A DNA stretch of 64,000 bases from Pelodera strongyloides (Eukaryota > Nematoda > Chromadorea > Rhabditida > Rhabditidae). Location of the stretch: assembly GCA_036852015.1 (NCBI GenBank), contig JAANDG010000150.1:124001-188000 (forward strand), written 5' to 3'. A program made the translations under genes and the position numbers. Numbering within the stretch: the first letter of the stretch is position 1; each line of letters opens with the position of its first letter. This document shows positions 48,565 to 60,259 of the stretch, piece after piece. Below the pieces are notes generated by a model. That model was not told the origin of the DNA and searched no databases. It saw nothing but the letters and a program-made list of their open reading frames with translations.

Positions 48565-51500
48565 CTATTCGCGCCGCCACAACATAGCGCTCATTTGGCG
48601 AACTTTGGGCGAGCCGGCACGGACATTCTTGGAAGATCACAAGAACGGTAACACTGGACGAGAGGAGCGCCGCCCACGCTTCTGCGTTATATTCAAAGGG
48701 TTAATGTTTCCTTACTTGTCTTCTACTGGATTCCAGTACTTCAGAATCCAACGCAGATCGAACTGTGTTGCCAAAGACCTGATCACGAGTGTAGAACTAA
48801 AGGGTGATGATGATTGAGATCGGCACCATTAGTGTCAAAGTGAAACTTGGCGTGCAAGCGGCAACCTTACGGCGTGTATGCGGCGTGGAAAAAAACGGCA
48901 TGCCGTTGGGTTCTGGCGTGCAAGTTGCCCGCCGGGACGTTGCCGCTTGCCGCTTGCACGTCAAGTTTCGTCAGTGATCCTAGTATGAGTATGGGCTTAC
49001 TAGCGTCCTACTAGTATTATACTAGTATAATCCTAAGAAAAGGTCAGGCCGACGCGAAAATCAATTTTCTACAATTCTCTAACCTTATCTTTCCTCAGCA
49101 GCTCTTTCTTTTCACCCCACGGATCTGGATGGTAACTAAAATTATTATTATTTTTTGTTTGCGTTATTTAAAATCAATCTAAGGTGTACCATGTGCAAAT
49201 ATGATCATTTCTAAGCAAGAATCCTCGAAACACATCCGAACTAATATTGAGGTTTAAAACAGTTCAGCGTCCAGCTTGTGTGCCTATGCCCCTTAGCTCT
49301 CAGCTCTCTGGCACCTTGCGGCGGTCAAATGCAAAATGGCTAGCCGCGTAGAGATGGCTCAAGTTTCATTCAACGTAAGAGATAGCGAGTAAGCGGTTTG
49401 CCACTGTTTCAGCGACGCTTGCAGGCAGTAATATTGCCGTTTGTTAGCCAATGTAAGTGCTAGAAAAAACGAAAGAAGTGAATATTAGTATTTCCTCACT
49501 CTTCATCGGGGGGCATTTCCAATACCAGTTTGCCTGATGCCATGTCTGCAAGAAAGTACCGCAATTTAAAAAACTATTAACTTCGCCAAATGTGCGCCAC
49601 TGCTGCCCGAACGGTGACAGACATGCTCGACTTATCCACATTCAATTAAAGTATTTGAACACGCGTTTCTCTGATACGCCCCGAAATTCTGCGGCACAGA
49701 ACGCGGACGGAATGCGGAAGGTGCGCCGTAACTCCGCCGCGCGCCCCTTTCGCGCCGCAGATGCGCCGCGCGACCGGAGTTTCATATAATACGCGTCACC
49801 ACTGGCCTTACCAGAAATTGCCACCGAAACTGGGGGAAAAGTGCGATCTTGGTCATAGTAGTCATCATCTCGCGGAGTAAGCCAGAATGGAGTTCCCTAG
49901 AATTAATGTAGAACTAAAGTTGTATATAGGTCTTTATCTAAACTGTAATTATGAATTATGATAACGTTTTTGTTAAAGGGATCGGTTCACCTTAAATTGT
50001 GTCTGTTTTTTTTTGTTTCTTTATTTTCTATAATTGATAATAAAAATTTGGAATACAAAAAGTAGTGTTCTATTATTATCCCTTATAGAAAATAAAGAAA
50101 CAAAAAAACAGACACAATTTAAGGTGAACCGATCCCTTTAAGCACGACGCACATGCCGCAGCACACATAGAGACCTAAACATACAGCCTAAAACAGGCCT
50201 AAAGCATATAAAAAAAATCTACCTATTATGTCTCCGAAGTAAAAATAAAACATCAAAGAGGTCTGCTCACCTTTACAAACAGCTGGCCTCGATTATTTTT
50301 ATTCTTTTGTAGGACAAGACCTTCTCGAATCTAGACGAAATTCTTTTAACATACCTTACAATTCTTATGTATAGACAAAACGAACAGTCGATTATATGCT
50401 GAGGTAAGAATTTGTTACCAGCCTCACTTCCCGTTTAGTTTATCATTTTATCCTTTATCCTAAGAATGTTGACTAAAAGTGCTGCACTTCTAACCTATGT
50501 GCATCCACTTCATTTAATGAGTAAATAATTGATAAGTAACAAAGTATATTTCACGAATTTATGAAATTACGAGAATTATACAATAATTAGACTTTCCAAC
50601 TGACCTTTAACTTCGAAGTTAAATACGTGATGTCGCCATAGCGATCCTCAAAGCCTGCCGAATCCTTGCGGCAAAGTTGCCGTCTAAACACGAATGCGCT
50701 AATAGACATACAATTGTAATGTTGTTGTTGTTGCCGGAGGCAGCCAGCGTGGTTGATCAGCCTCGCGAGACGGGCAATACAATTGTAATTATCAAGATCC
50801 ACAAATGCACGTCCCGGTTCATAGGAATCTGATTAACCCATTCCATTTGTTTATTTTTTGCGGGTCACACCATTTGTTGGCCTTATAATGACCAAGAAAA
50901 CCTCTTCCACATAGACATTAGCTTTATAATCCTCTCCGTGTTCTTATAATCCCTAATAATTTCTTATATATCATTTCCGGGCTGCCGTTTCCATGCCAAT
51001 GAAAGCTTTTAGGTATGAAATAAACAAAACGTGCCATGAATAATTTAATGTCAACTCTAAGCTTGGGGGTTATTCATAAGAAAGTAAAATATGTATTTGC
51101 GTAGAACATATATACTAGATGTGCAGGTGCAGCACTACATATATATATTACGCACGGAAAAGATTTTCAAGGGGTCTTAAAATGCAATAAATAGGAAAAA
51201 ATTAATAAAATAAATCAATAAATTTATATTAAAGCGATAGAACAGCCTGTTTTGAAAACATTTTTTTGACAACTGTATTCCATGTTGTATGCTAATCAAT
51301 AAAATTAGACTAGCAATCGCTCAGTTATTTGCAAACGCTACACATGGGCATATAGCGTCAAGCATGCTTTCAATAACCGGTTGTTATTTCGCATTAATTC
51401 AACGTTTCATCGCATAAATCAATAAATACGGTTTCAATCTGTCCTATTTTCCGAAATTCCGAAAATCAATCAATAAACAGAAAAATCAATATTTGATGAA

Positions 51501-53469
51501 AATCATAAAACCCTACCGACTTCCACTACTGCTACTACTGGCGCTCAGCGTTGGAAATGCCTCGTCGCCAGCGTGAAGAGTGGTGATCGAACGCTTCTAA
51601 ATATATTAAATTAATAAATAATAATAAACTTTTTTTTAAAAGCTTGCTACGTTTATTTACTTACTTATCTTCAACATGATTTTTATCCATAAAAACTGCA
51701 TACAGAAACAACCAATGTACTGGCTGTACCTGTACATAGATAGGTAGAAACATGGAGATATACATAGATACAAAGAGATAGAAGTATGAGGGAGAGAGGT
51801 AAGACGTAGGAGAGATAGTAAAAATACAAGCAATCAATAATATAAAGAAAAAAATCAATAATCTAACGCTGACGACCTACCGTCTGCTGATATCTTGTCT
51901 TCACTTTCTGTACAACTTTAACAAGTTGATCATCCTTCAAACGACGCATTGCGTTTTTGAAGCGAGCTAGACAACCGAATACCTTATTAGGGACCAAAAA
52001 CATTAGCATATCGTATTATGCACACAGTCGCTGTTAGGGTCTGATCATATTCAAAGTTATCTAAAACCAGCTGATCTATCAGTACCAACTAACCGTATGG
52101 GGTTTCCAAGATGGTGAAAATTTACAGTATTTTAGAGCTACACGAGATACGAGATATTTTTTAATTTTTCATAATATATATGCAAGTTTCGTGCAGAAAT
52201 ACGGTAGTATTGACAGAATCACACAGAATTTGGGATACTTGGAAATTGGAAACACCACAAACATAGAAAAACATCGACATCAGAAAGCACACTCTATGGC
52301 TAGAGATTGAAACCGTCGATCTATCACTTAAAGGGACAGGCCCGCCGATATAAACCTACGTTTATTATGTGTTCATAATTCATAAAAAGGGTATTTATTA
52401 TAATATATACAAACTAAATATTATTCAGATTCACCATGGGGAAGTTTTTCCTGTGAGCTTTCCTTACAGAAGGTACCGTAGACAGGTAATTTGCACAATC
52501 ATTTGCATACACACCTTTGATGTGGATATGCAAACGACTTAACTTCCCTTTCCGACAAAGGTGTGTATGAAAATGACTATGCAAATAACCTGTCTACGAT
52601 ACCTTCTGTAAGGAAAGCTCATAGGAAAAACTTCCCCATGGTGAATCTGAATAATATTTAGTTTCTATATATTATAATAAATACCCTTTTTATGAATTAT
52701 AAACAAATAATAATCGTAGGTTTATATCGGTGGGCCTGTCCCTTTAATTAATAATTGCGATGAATAGTAATGTAAAATAATAATCGTTTCCCATCCCATA
52801 CTCACATCCAATGCCTTCGCGCTGATCATCGGCCAGCTTCTCCTTTTTGGTTTGGCGTTGACTTCTGCTCTTTTTCGGACTGAAAGTAGGATCTAATGGG
52901 CGAGAGGTCCGCCACGTCCCTAAAGTTGCGTGCGGCCATAATATGGCACAGCAAAGGATTTTGCCAACAGTGCGCCAAACGAGCTATATGAGTAGCGCTG
53001 GATGTGAGCTTCATAGTTACTGCTAGTTACTACTATGCATACAATAGCAATTACTACCAAAGACCCTAAGCCTAAGTACCGCCCTATAATGGCACTCGCA
53101 GTCGCTTTTCGAAAACCAACCCCAAAAGGAGCAATAGACAACCGACATATAAACTAGTCACGAGTGCAGCATACATGCATATATGTAGTAGTACAAGGCA
53201 TTTAGATTATTTATTTAATTATTAGATTAAAAACATAAACATACCCTCCCCTGCGACGTCTTCCGGACTGCAAACAGGGAAGTTTTAGTTTTAGACAAAT
53301 CTCTTGCAAATCAGTTACGAATGGCTGCTAGGGAATGTATTTCTAATGTCTGCTTTCTCTAATTGGAAGATTGTTTTTTACTCTTGAATATGTTTGAAAA
53401 CGCTAGATCTTTAGGTGGCAAATTATCACATTATCGTTATGAGGCTTTTTTTAAGTTTAAAAAAAAAGA

Positions 53470-53525
<56 letters not shown>

Positions 53526-53632
53526 TGTAAGAAACATTTCTTGGTATGGTGTATGGTAGAAGTTTGTGTACTAGAGTTAGAGTTCACCGAATTACAAAAT
53601 GTTAGATAAACAAAGATAAAGATAAAAAAAGC

Positions 53633-53665
<33 letters not shown>

Positions 53666-56662
53666 AAAATAATAAATAAATAATAATAACAAATTAAAAA
53701 AGAACCTCTTCCTCCTCCTCTCCCGCTCCTCCTTCTTTGCTTTCTGCCGCACGGTGGACACTGCGTATTTGACTGTTTTTGTGACGCTGATTATTCTGGA
53801 GAATATATGTTACAACCACGTGCTTACATAGAATATAGGTCTTTCTACCTGGGTATGCATTGAGAACACGGAAAACAGTCGGTAGCCGGTGGCCAAAGGG
53901 TCTTCATCAACAGCCACAGAACGTTTGGCAACCATACTTGCACGACAGTTTTCGAGAAAAATTAATTCACAAGAAGTCACAAAGTGGTCGCCAAATGGTT
54001 TGGGTTATGAAAACCCCGAGAACCGTCGCCAAATGGTTCCCCTCATTTCCGTTGTTTTTTCCATTTCGACAACTAACAGCTAAATTTAAAGGGAATATGT
54101 AGGCACTCAAAATGAGCAAAACAACTGCGAAACTAGATTTTCCACACCAGACATGAATTTAAGTAGGCGACTGAATATGTAAATTCGAATATTCTCATTT
54201 GCATGCAAATATGTCGCTGTTACATGCTATATGCCGATGTATGCACACATATGCAAAATTTTTTGCTCCATCAGCACTGCCGTGTAAGCCAGGGGGTCAA
54301 GCAACGCGTTTACTATGGAAAAGATGAACTTTGAAAATCATTTTCTTTTAAATGGGAAACTTTTAACAATTTTTGTTGTTGTTTCCTTAATGAGGAACAC
54401 ACATTCTATTAATACAGCTTAACTTCAAAAAGGGCATACATATTCCCTTTAATAACTAACCATATTAACCGAAGCTTCCTCTTCATCAAAGACAACTCCT
54501 CGTTTAGTAGTTACCGGTGGTTGGGCTTGCTGTGGCTGTTGGGATGCCTAATACGAAAACTTTAGTTCAGTTTCACCTTTTGCCCATAAATAATTAAGAA
54601 ATTAGTAGACATTTGACTATGGACTATGGATAATTAGAAATTACCCTATACCGAATAACATGTCATAATCCGCAATCAATGCGGGCTTAGCGGGAGCGCT
54701 TGTGCGGCTAGTCACAGCTCACGGAAATGGTGAAGCCAGCTAGCACACCCAGCGGAGTCGAACCCCTGACCTGTTGTGTGAGAGACGGACGCGTTATCCA
54801 CTAGGCTAGGCTATAGCTATACAATTGCTTGAATATTGAAGTTTCTGACAATTCAATTGGTTAAATTATAAAGAAACGATCTCACTTTTGTCCGTTCAGA
54901 CGCCATCTCTCCTGCAATTTGTAGATCGCGTTTATTGATTCTGAAACACAATTTGATGAATAAAAGTCACCACTTGCCAATAAAATATAAGTGCTTGCAC
55001 TTCGCTGAAGCTAATAGTAATAAAATATAAAAATATGGACTAAAGAAAAAAGTGAGAAAAGTAAAGACTATGCAAAACCCGATTAATGGTGGCCCCACAG
55101 TGGGCCGCGCTTACTTGGCTGAATCCTTATCTCGCGGTGGAATGGCAGATAACTTCCGACGAGCACGCCTTTTCTAAAGTGGAAAATTATTAAACACTAC
55201 AATTATTGGATAGACTACTACGAAACGAGAATCAACCCGCGTTAGTGCGCGAGGGTAAAACGGCGGGCGGCGCCGCACAAGAGCTACGCAGTTGCCGGGA
55301 ATTACTGTAGTATTCCGCATATACCGTACCTCTGAATTATTCATTTTCTGTGATTTCTGTGACTTCTGCTTGTCGTCATCGTCTTCTCCAGGGGCGGCCG
55401 CCCGTGCCACACGATTATTTGCATTATTATTGTTATTATTGTTCACTTCAGGTTCTCTATAATGTTCTAGTAATTACAGCTACCTATATTTACATTATGT
55501 ATGTGTGGTTTACTACACCAATCTTCTCTCTGTTTATATAAAGACTGTTTGCAAACTTCAGATTTTCTTTAACTTCTCAGGAAACTCATATTTGAACCCT
55601 CCTTGAATAAAGGAGCACGCCGCTTTTGAAGCGTAAAATCCAAAAAACCTAGAGGGTCAGGCGCACAGAAAAATTTACACTGGAGTTACAAGTAAAGAAA
55701 GAGGGCACTACATTACACTGACTGATGGAGGGCATTTCGCATATAGAAAAATGTTTACGGCAAAGTATTCTCACTTATAAACAGACGCGTCTTTTTCGTC
55801 CGATACTTTTTTCCTCGGGGATTGACGTGCAGATTGATGTTGGGATTTGCGACGTCGCTGAAGTAGATAGTTAAGGTGTTAACTTGACTAACAAAGTAAC
55901 TTACAATAGTAACTTAAGCTTAGTTAAGATAGTTAACGTTTAAGAGATGCAGGCGCTCCAGAGTGCTTTGGCGTATGCGTAGAATTACAGACAAACACGA
56001 CGCATTATTAAAACTTGAAATGCACAAAAGACTGTTCTACCTCTAAGGGAAAAGGAGACCATTACTTACCATCCGTTTCGAGGCGGATTCTTTAACGACC
56101 TGAAATACTAATAACGTAATTGCATAGGCTGGGGAAAATTCGAAGGAGATATCGCCAATGTCTTTTCGGAGTATAAATTTTCTGGGTCACTGAGAAAATT
56201 ACAGCACAACGCGATACTTTGGCGCGTGCGCGGCCGGCATATGGCCGGTGCGCGGCCTACAAAAAATGGGTGGGCCCACACACGGCGGCCCACCCATTTC
56301 GGGCGCAGTGTATGCCGCGCACCGGCCAAGTTTCCTCAGTGCAGGGATGTCACTACAAATCTGATGTTAATCGATATTAGCAAGTCCTTTATCCCCGTCC
56401 CTTAGAGACAGGAACCATATAGTTTTGTAGAGAATTTCATACTGAATAATTTCGTCATTGAACTGCGGAGAAAGTTTCCGTTTCCTTGCAAGCACCCAAG
56501 CCTAAGCCTAAGCCTAAGCCTAAGCCTAAGCCTAAGCCTAAGCCTAAGTCAGTGTAATTGTAATTGCCCACCGGCTCCTCATCGTCATCATCCTCTCCTT
56601 CTTTGGCGACCCGGGCCACTCGATTATTGATGTGCCCCGGAGGTGGATCGATATTCACTTCA
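48565..56662 (-). CDS. unrecognised charged, probably nuclear protein with duplicated exon modules; N-terminus unresolved
   Basis: Twenty small exons stay in phase: 56572-56662, 56070-56099, 55775-55857, 55330-55456, 55115-55173, 54886-54940, 54461-54547, 53706-53795, 53245-53267, 52806-52879, 51881-51966, 51517-51596, 50605-50683, 50271-50330, 49812-49896, 49500-49545, 49084-49135, 48716-48796, 48565-48627, with the start beyond 56662. The N-terminal part repeats a unit EVN...NNRVAR...GEDDDD followed by a basic RRRKS/KRRARRKLS unit. Next comes QPPVTTKRGVVFDEEEASV, whose RGVVF fits the PP1-docking RVxF pattern, then RRRRG and KKSRSQRQTKKEK, a helix FKNAMRRLKDDQLVKVVQKV, and a C-terminal half with GTPFWLTPRDDDYYDQDRTF and FYTRDQVFGNTVRSALDSE. 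No family is recognised. Basic clusters suggest nuclear localisation (inference). A possible earlier exon lies at 56955-57005, and MASERTK could be an internal start. Confidence 0.6.
48830..48978. mobile_element. TTGGCGTGCAAGCGGCAAC MITE (family I)
   Basis: The inverted ends contain CGTGCAAGCGGCAA next to CAGTG(T/A)...GAAACTTG. A related copy is at 63028-63241 and a degenerate one near 39955-40045. It lies in an intron of the unrecognised protein gene. Confidence 0.65.
49973..50141. mobile_element. TTAAAGGGATCGG foldback MITE (family F)
   Basis: 169 bp with perfect arms of about 65 bp (TTAAAGGGATCGGTTCACCT and complement), bounded by TTAA on both sides, in an intron of the unrecognised protein gene. 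Confidence 0.9.
51229..51397. mobile_element. TTAAAGCGATAG element (A/D-like)
   Basis: About 169 bp with ends TTAAAGCGATAGAACAGCCTG and CGGTTGTTATTTCGCATTAA, imperfectly inverted. Confidence 0.55.
52096..52256. mobile_element. TATGGGGTTT-family element (family C, short form)
   Basis: It starts TATGGGGTTTCCAAG and shares ACGGTAGTATTGACAGAATC with the copy at 15230-15400; the right end is eroded. Confidence 0.65.
52328..52747. mobile_element. 420-bp foldback element, TTAA-bounded
   Basis: Two arms of about 200 bp, starting TTAAAGGGACAGGCCCGCCG, are inverted copies with few differences. Both carry CTGTCTACG(A/G)TACCTTCTG and TTCACCATGGGGAAGTTTTT. It lies in an intron of the unrecognised protein gene. 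Confidence 0.9.
53470..53692. repeat. two (AAT)n microsatellites
   Basis: A pure ATA/AAT tract of about 55 bp at 53470-53526 and an interrupted one at 53630-53692, both in one intron of the unrecognised protein gene. Confidence 0.95.
54755..54826 (-). pseudogene. tRNA-derived sequence, probably a decayed tRNA
   Basis: The minus strand has a perfect A box (TAGCCTAGTGG) with TGGATAACGC, an anticodon-loop-like CTCTCAC, and a B box (GGGGTTCGACTCC). Acceptor arms pair in about six of seven positions with wobble, but the anticodon stem does not. The loop would put CTC at the anticodon. Confidence 0.45.
56205..56342. repeat. GC-rich inverted repeat
   Basis: GCGCGGCCGGCATATGGCCGG and ATGGGTGGGCCC...GGGCCCACCCAT-like palindromes lie between CACTGAG and CTCAGTG ends, suggesting one more small TIR element. 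Confidence 0.5.
56498..56548 (-). repeat. interstitial nematode telomere repeat (TTAGGC)n
   Basis: About eight uninterrupted copies of CCTAAG on the plus strand, i.e. TTAGGC on the minus strand, start 23 bp beyond the donor of the exon 56572-56662. The array is readable in frame as alternating Gly-Leu if the donor were skipped. Confidence 0.95.
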
Positions 56663-57296
56663 CTGAATATAATGTCAATAATTTATTATAATTATTATTC
56701 GGTGCTTGCTGTATGCTAAATAGTGCAAATATGGGGAACGCCCGCGCCCATTTTCTGACCGATTAGCGACCATGTGATGACGTTCACGAAAACCGTCGCG
56801 GTCATGAGGTGTCACGACATGGTCACGAAATGGTGTTTTTCATTGAAAACCGTCCCCTTCTCTCTTTCCTCTCTTTTCAAGTCATGGTTCACCTGTATTT
56901 AGATGGTTGTAATCCGGAAGCCAGATAAATAAGCGAAACACTACAAATTAAAACCCACTTATTCTCTGTTGACATCGGTAACGACAAGGCCTTCCTTGAT
57001 TCTCATGGATCTTATAGAAAAACTGTGAAATTAGAATGCCAAAACAGATACGTTTTAATATATGAGAATGATGTTTAAAATACGTTTCAATATATGGGTA
57101 TGGGGTTGGGCAAGAGGCAAGACATCTTATTATATATATTTATTTGAATATTTATTATACTCATTAAAAGAGCGCAACGCCGTGAGAGACGATGAAAAAG
57201 AAAAATCAAAGTAGATGATATAGATACTTGGAAATAATTTCCACCAACAGTATATCGATTGTAATTCCACAAGGTTAATAAAGAACTCTGGTACTC

Positions 57297-57482
57297 TGGT
57301 CGCTGGTCCTCAGGCGCGCAGCTCGGAAATGCGTAGCCGCGTCCGCGGGAAAAGATTGCAAATTTGCATTGAAAAATTCTAAACACAGAGAAGAATAGTT
57401 CTGCGTCTCCATGTCAAAAAGCCATATCTTTTCCGCGGACGCGGTTACGCATTTCCGCGTTGCGCGCCTGAGACCGTAGTAT
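57297..57482. mobile_element. CAGGCGCGCAGC MITE
   Basis: 185 bp with roughly 55-bp inverted arms (TCAGGCGCGCAGCTCGGAAA and complement, then CGCGTCCGCGG). Single copy in the window. Confidence 0.75.
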
Positions 57483-57859
57483 AAAGGAGAAGAGTTTTTG
57501 GTCGGGTGAATTTATTTGTGATTACGAACACAACGATTTTTTTCTACGTTTCGGGCATTCGGTATAAGTAGACAACTGTTCGCATATTTACAAAATATGC
57601 ACAGTAGGATCTTTTAACGGAAACGTTGGAATTGTTGTGTATCAAAGTATTCTTTCTGATACAACAGAACTGAGCGACAAGAGAGTGAGACGATCTTCGA
57701 ATAACGGGTTTATTAGAAGACGGGCGAGGCGATATAATGAGCGAGATGATAAGCTGATATAATGAGCGATGAGTGTTTAGGACGTAGCCCTTATATACGG
57801 ATGGCTACGTGCAGATCAAACACCAATAATATAAACACTAATAACTATGATCCTTGTTT

Positions 57860-58150
57860 CCGAGCATTTCCCGCGGAAAAACCAGCTAGGTTATTACTAG
57901 TTTCCTACTCGGTTTTTAGTCGGAAAAAGCTCGGAAATGCAAAGTTTCTCGGAAAATGGTCGGAAAATCCGCGGGAAATGCTCGGAAACGGACAAACAAA
58001 CGGCTCCCGAGCTCGGCCCGCCTATTTTCCGAGCTCGGCCCGAGAACCTCAAAGTTTCCGAGCTTTTTCCGAGAATCTTCTCGGAGAATACTCGGAGAAT
58101 CCGCGGAAAATCCTCGGAAACGCAAAGTTTCTCGGAAAATGCTCGGGATT
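57860..58150. repeat. CTCGGAAA degenerate repeats
   Basis: Many short units (GCTCGGAAA, TTTTCCGAGCTCGGCCC, AAGTTTCTCGGAAAATG) in both orientations immediately precede the family E palindrome. Confidence 0.7.
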
Positions 58151-58152
58151 CA

Positions 58153-58430
58153 TTAAGGGCGCGTTCGGGATTGATTTTCCGAAAGGAAACTCGGCCAAAT
58201 CCTCGTACGGGATGGACATTTTGGAAACGTTCTAATGCTTGGAGAAAACATAAAATACAGTATGAATTAGCTTGCGAAAACGTTTCCCGCGCATATTTTT
58301 CAAATTTTCCATGCTAATTCATACTGTATTTTTTGTTTTCTCCAAGCATTAGAACGTTTCCAAAATGTCCATCCCGAACGAGGATTTGGCCGAGTTTCCT
58401 TTCGGAAAATCAATCCCGAACGCGCTCTAA
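58153..58430. mobile_element. GGGCGCGTTCGGGA foldback element (family E, long)
   Basis: 278 bp with almost perfect arms of about 118 bp (GGGCGCGTTCGGGATTGATT, then GGACATTTTGGAAACGTTCT). It is the best-preserved E copy. Confidence 0.9.
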
Positions 58431-59339
58431 CGGAGAACTTGCGGGTAGTTGCAATTAGATAATTTGCCAACGGCAAGACAGAGTGTGCTCCACTGATCAC
58501 TAAGGACGAAAAGATCAGTGAGCAGATGTGAGTGAGTAACACGTGAACAACATAAGTAACAAAGTAACAAACTACAAATAAATCTTAGGTATACCGTAAT
58601 ACCTAACAGGAATATACGCTTCAGACGTTTCATATAAATGCGCACTTCAAGTAAGATAGCATTTTATGTCGCCTCAGGTGGCAATAGCCGTGTGGTGTTT
58701 CAATATATGGAGGTGGAGTTGGTCAAGATACGCCTCAATATATTGGAATGTTTTTTTTTTGTGGAATGCAGATTTTTTTGTGTTCTCCATTCCCTTTGTG
58801 AATTATCGACACTTGACCGGGGCGTTGACACAAACGTTTCTCTTTTATATAATAAGACCAGTCGGCTCACGCCGCCTGAGGCGACTTACATGAAAATATG
58901 ATTGGTTTAGCATGGGCATACTTATGTGCAAAGCTTCAAACGTATCATAAGAAATTCACATAATAGGAAACAACTGCGCATGCATACTTCGATATTGAGC
59001 TGCGACACTCTTTTTATACCCGAACACGAAATTTGCATTTCCGTAACGCACATCGGTATGCAAATTAAGCTACAGTTACTCTTTTATATAATAAGAAGAT
59101 AATGTATCAATAAATTATTAGCATTGTCATAAAAGTGCAGCACAGTGATCGGCATAAAAAACCTTCAGACAGCTTCCAGACCATTTATACATTTTTATTA
59201 TGAAAAATGCTCAAAATTCACATAATAAACAAAAATCGACAAGAAAAAGGCGTAAACTTTACAAAATTCAGCAGAAACATGTAAATTCTAAAAGGCGGTA
59301 ACTTTGGAACTAAAGGTGGGTTACGTTTAGTCAAAGGTT

Positions 59340-59440
59340 ATATAAGTAAGCTACAAGTTCTAGCTTGCTGACATAAGTAAGCTACAATAAGTATACAAGT
59401 TCTAGCTTGTTGACATAAGTAAGCTACAATAAGTATTATT
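59340..59440. repeat. 47-bp tandem repeat
   Basis: Two copies of AAGTTCTAGCTTG(C/T)TGACAT followed by AAGTAAGCTACAATAAGTAT. Confidence 0.8.
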
Positions 59441-59935
59441 CTGATAGTGAAACCCTCCTAGGTTAAAAGTACGGTATCCGGTGTTGTCAAATAGTGTTGA
59501 TGCGGTCCCTATATAAGGTAGTACTCAACTAGGGACTCTATTGGCAGTGTATCCCTGGTTTATTCGTTGAGGGTAATTCCGCACTAAAACTACCGTACTT
59601 TTATCCTATAGGACCACTTCATTCAATCTCAACACATAGTGGTCAGCCAATCAATAAATTTGGAGATAAATTTCATTAGGTCAAACGTATGCAGCTGCCC
59701 TTATACATCGAACTAGAAGGCACCTACATATACGCACTAATTAAAACAACCGGGCATAAGGACTTAAGGCAGTTTAGTATACAGTAAGACTACGGCTAAT
59801 TACATTTGTGAAATAAAATTAGCAGCTGCGTGGCAATTGTCAAGGAGAAAGCAATTATTCATCTCCACTCTGACTATGATGCCAACGAATTTACAACTCT
59901 CTGAAAGAAGAGCAATATAAGAAAAGAATGCCTAA

Positions 59936-60025
59936 AATTCTCCACAGGCTACAAACTACAGTGGTCCAATAATTAGAATACAATTCTCCACAGGCTACAA
60001 ACTACAGTCGTCCAATAATTAGAAT
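59936..60025. repeat. 45-bp tandem repeat
   Basis: Two copies of AATTCTCCACAGGCTACAAA...CCAATAATTAGAATACA, with a third partial copy at about 60205-60247 abutting the calpain exon. Confidence 0.85.
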
Positions 60026-60259
60026 ACATGTTCTTGTGTAACTATTGTGTAAGTGTAGATTGGTGCCAAATAACTTGCGCACTTATTTTAGCTACGCAAG
60101 GAAATGCCGCGCACGAATACACATTCTAGTAATAAAGGCTACCCGCAATAACACTTACATCTTACTAAATTCGCTATAGGCTACAAAGTACACCACTGAA
60201 TGACTCCACAAACTACAAACTACAGTCTTCCAATAATTAGAATACATAATTTGAATGAC

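Larger units (their letters stand above)
56663..60259. other. region between the unrecognised protein gene and calpain
   Basis: Mostly repeats (57297-57482, 57860-58430, 59340-59440 with a 47-bp tandem unit, 59940-60025 with a 45-bp tandem unit whose third copy is near 60205). A candidate exon at 56955-57005 reads RIKEGLVVTDVNRE then TAA. Starts of the flanking gene and the last calpain codons may lie here. Confidence 0.4.

Noticed and set aside
53415..53761. Poly-Ile, poly-Tyr frames in both directions
   Set aside because: These are translations of the (AAT)n microsatellites; only 53706-53795 on the minus strand is supported, in a different frame.
57762..58317. Plus-strand frames of 126-157 codons rich in Arg and Ser
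   Set aside because: They translate the CTCGGAAA repeats and the family E palindrome.
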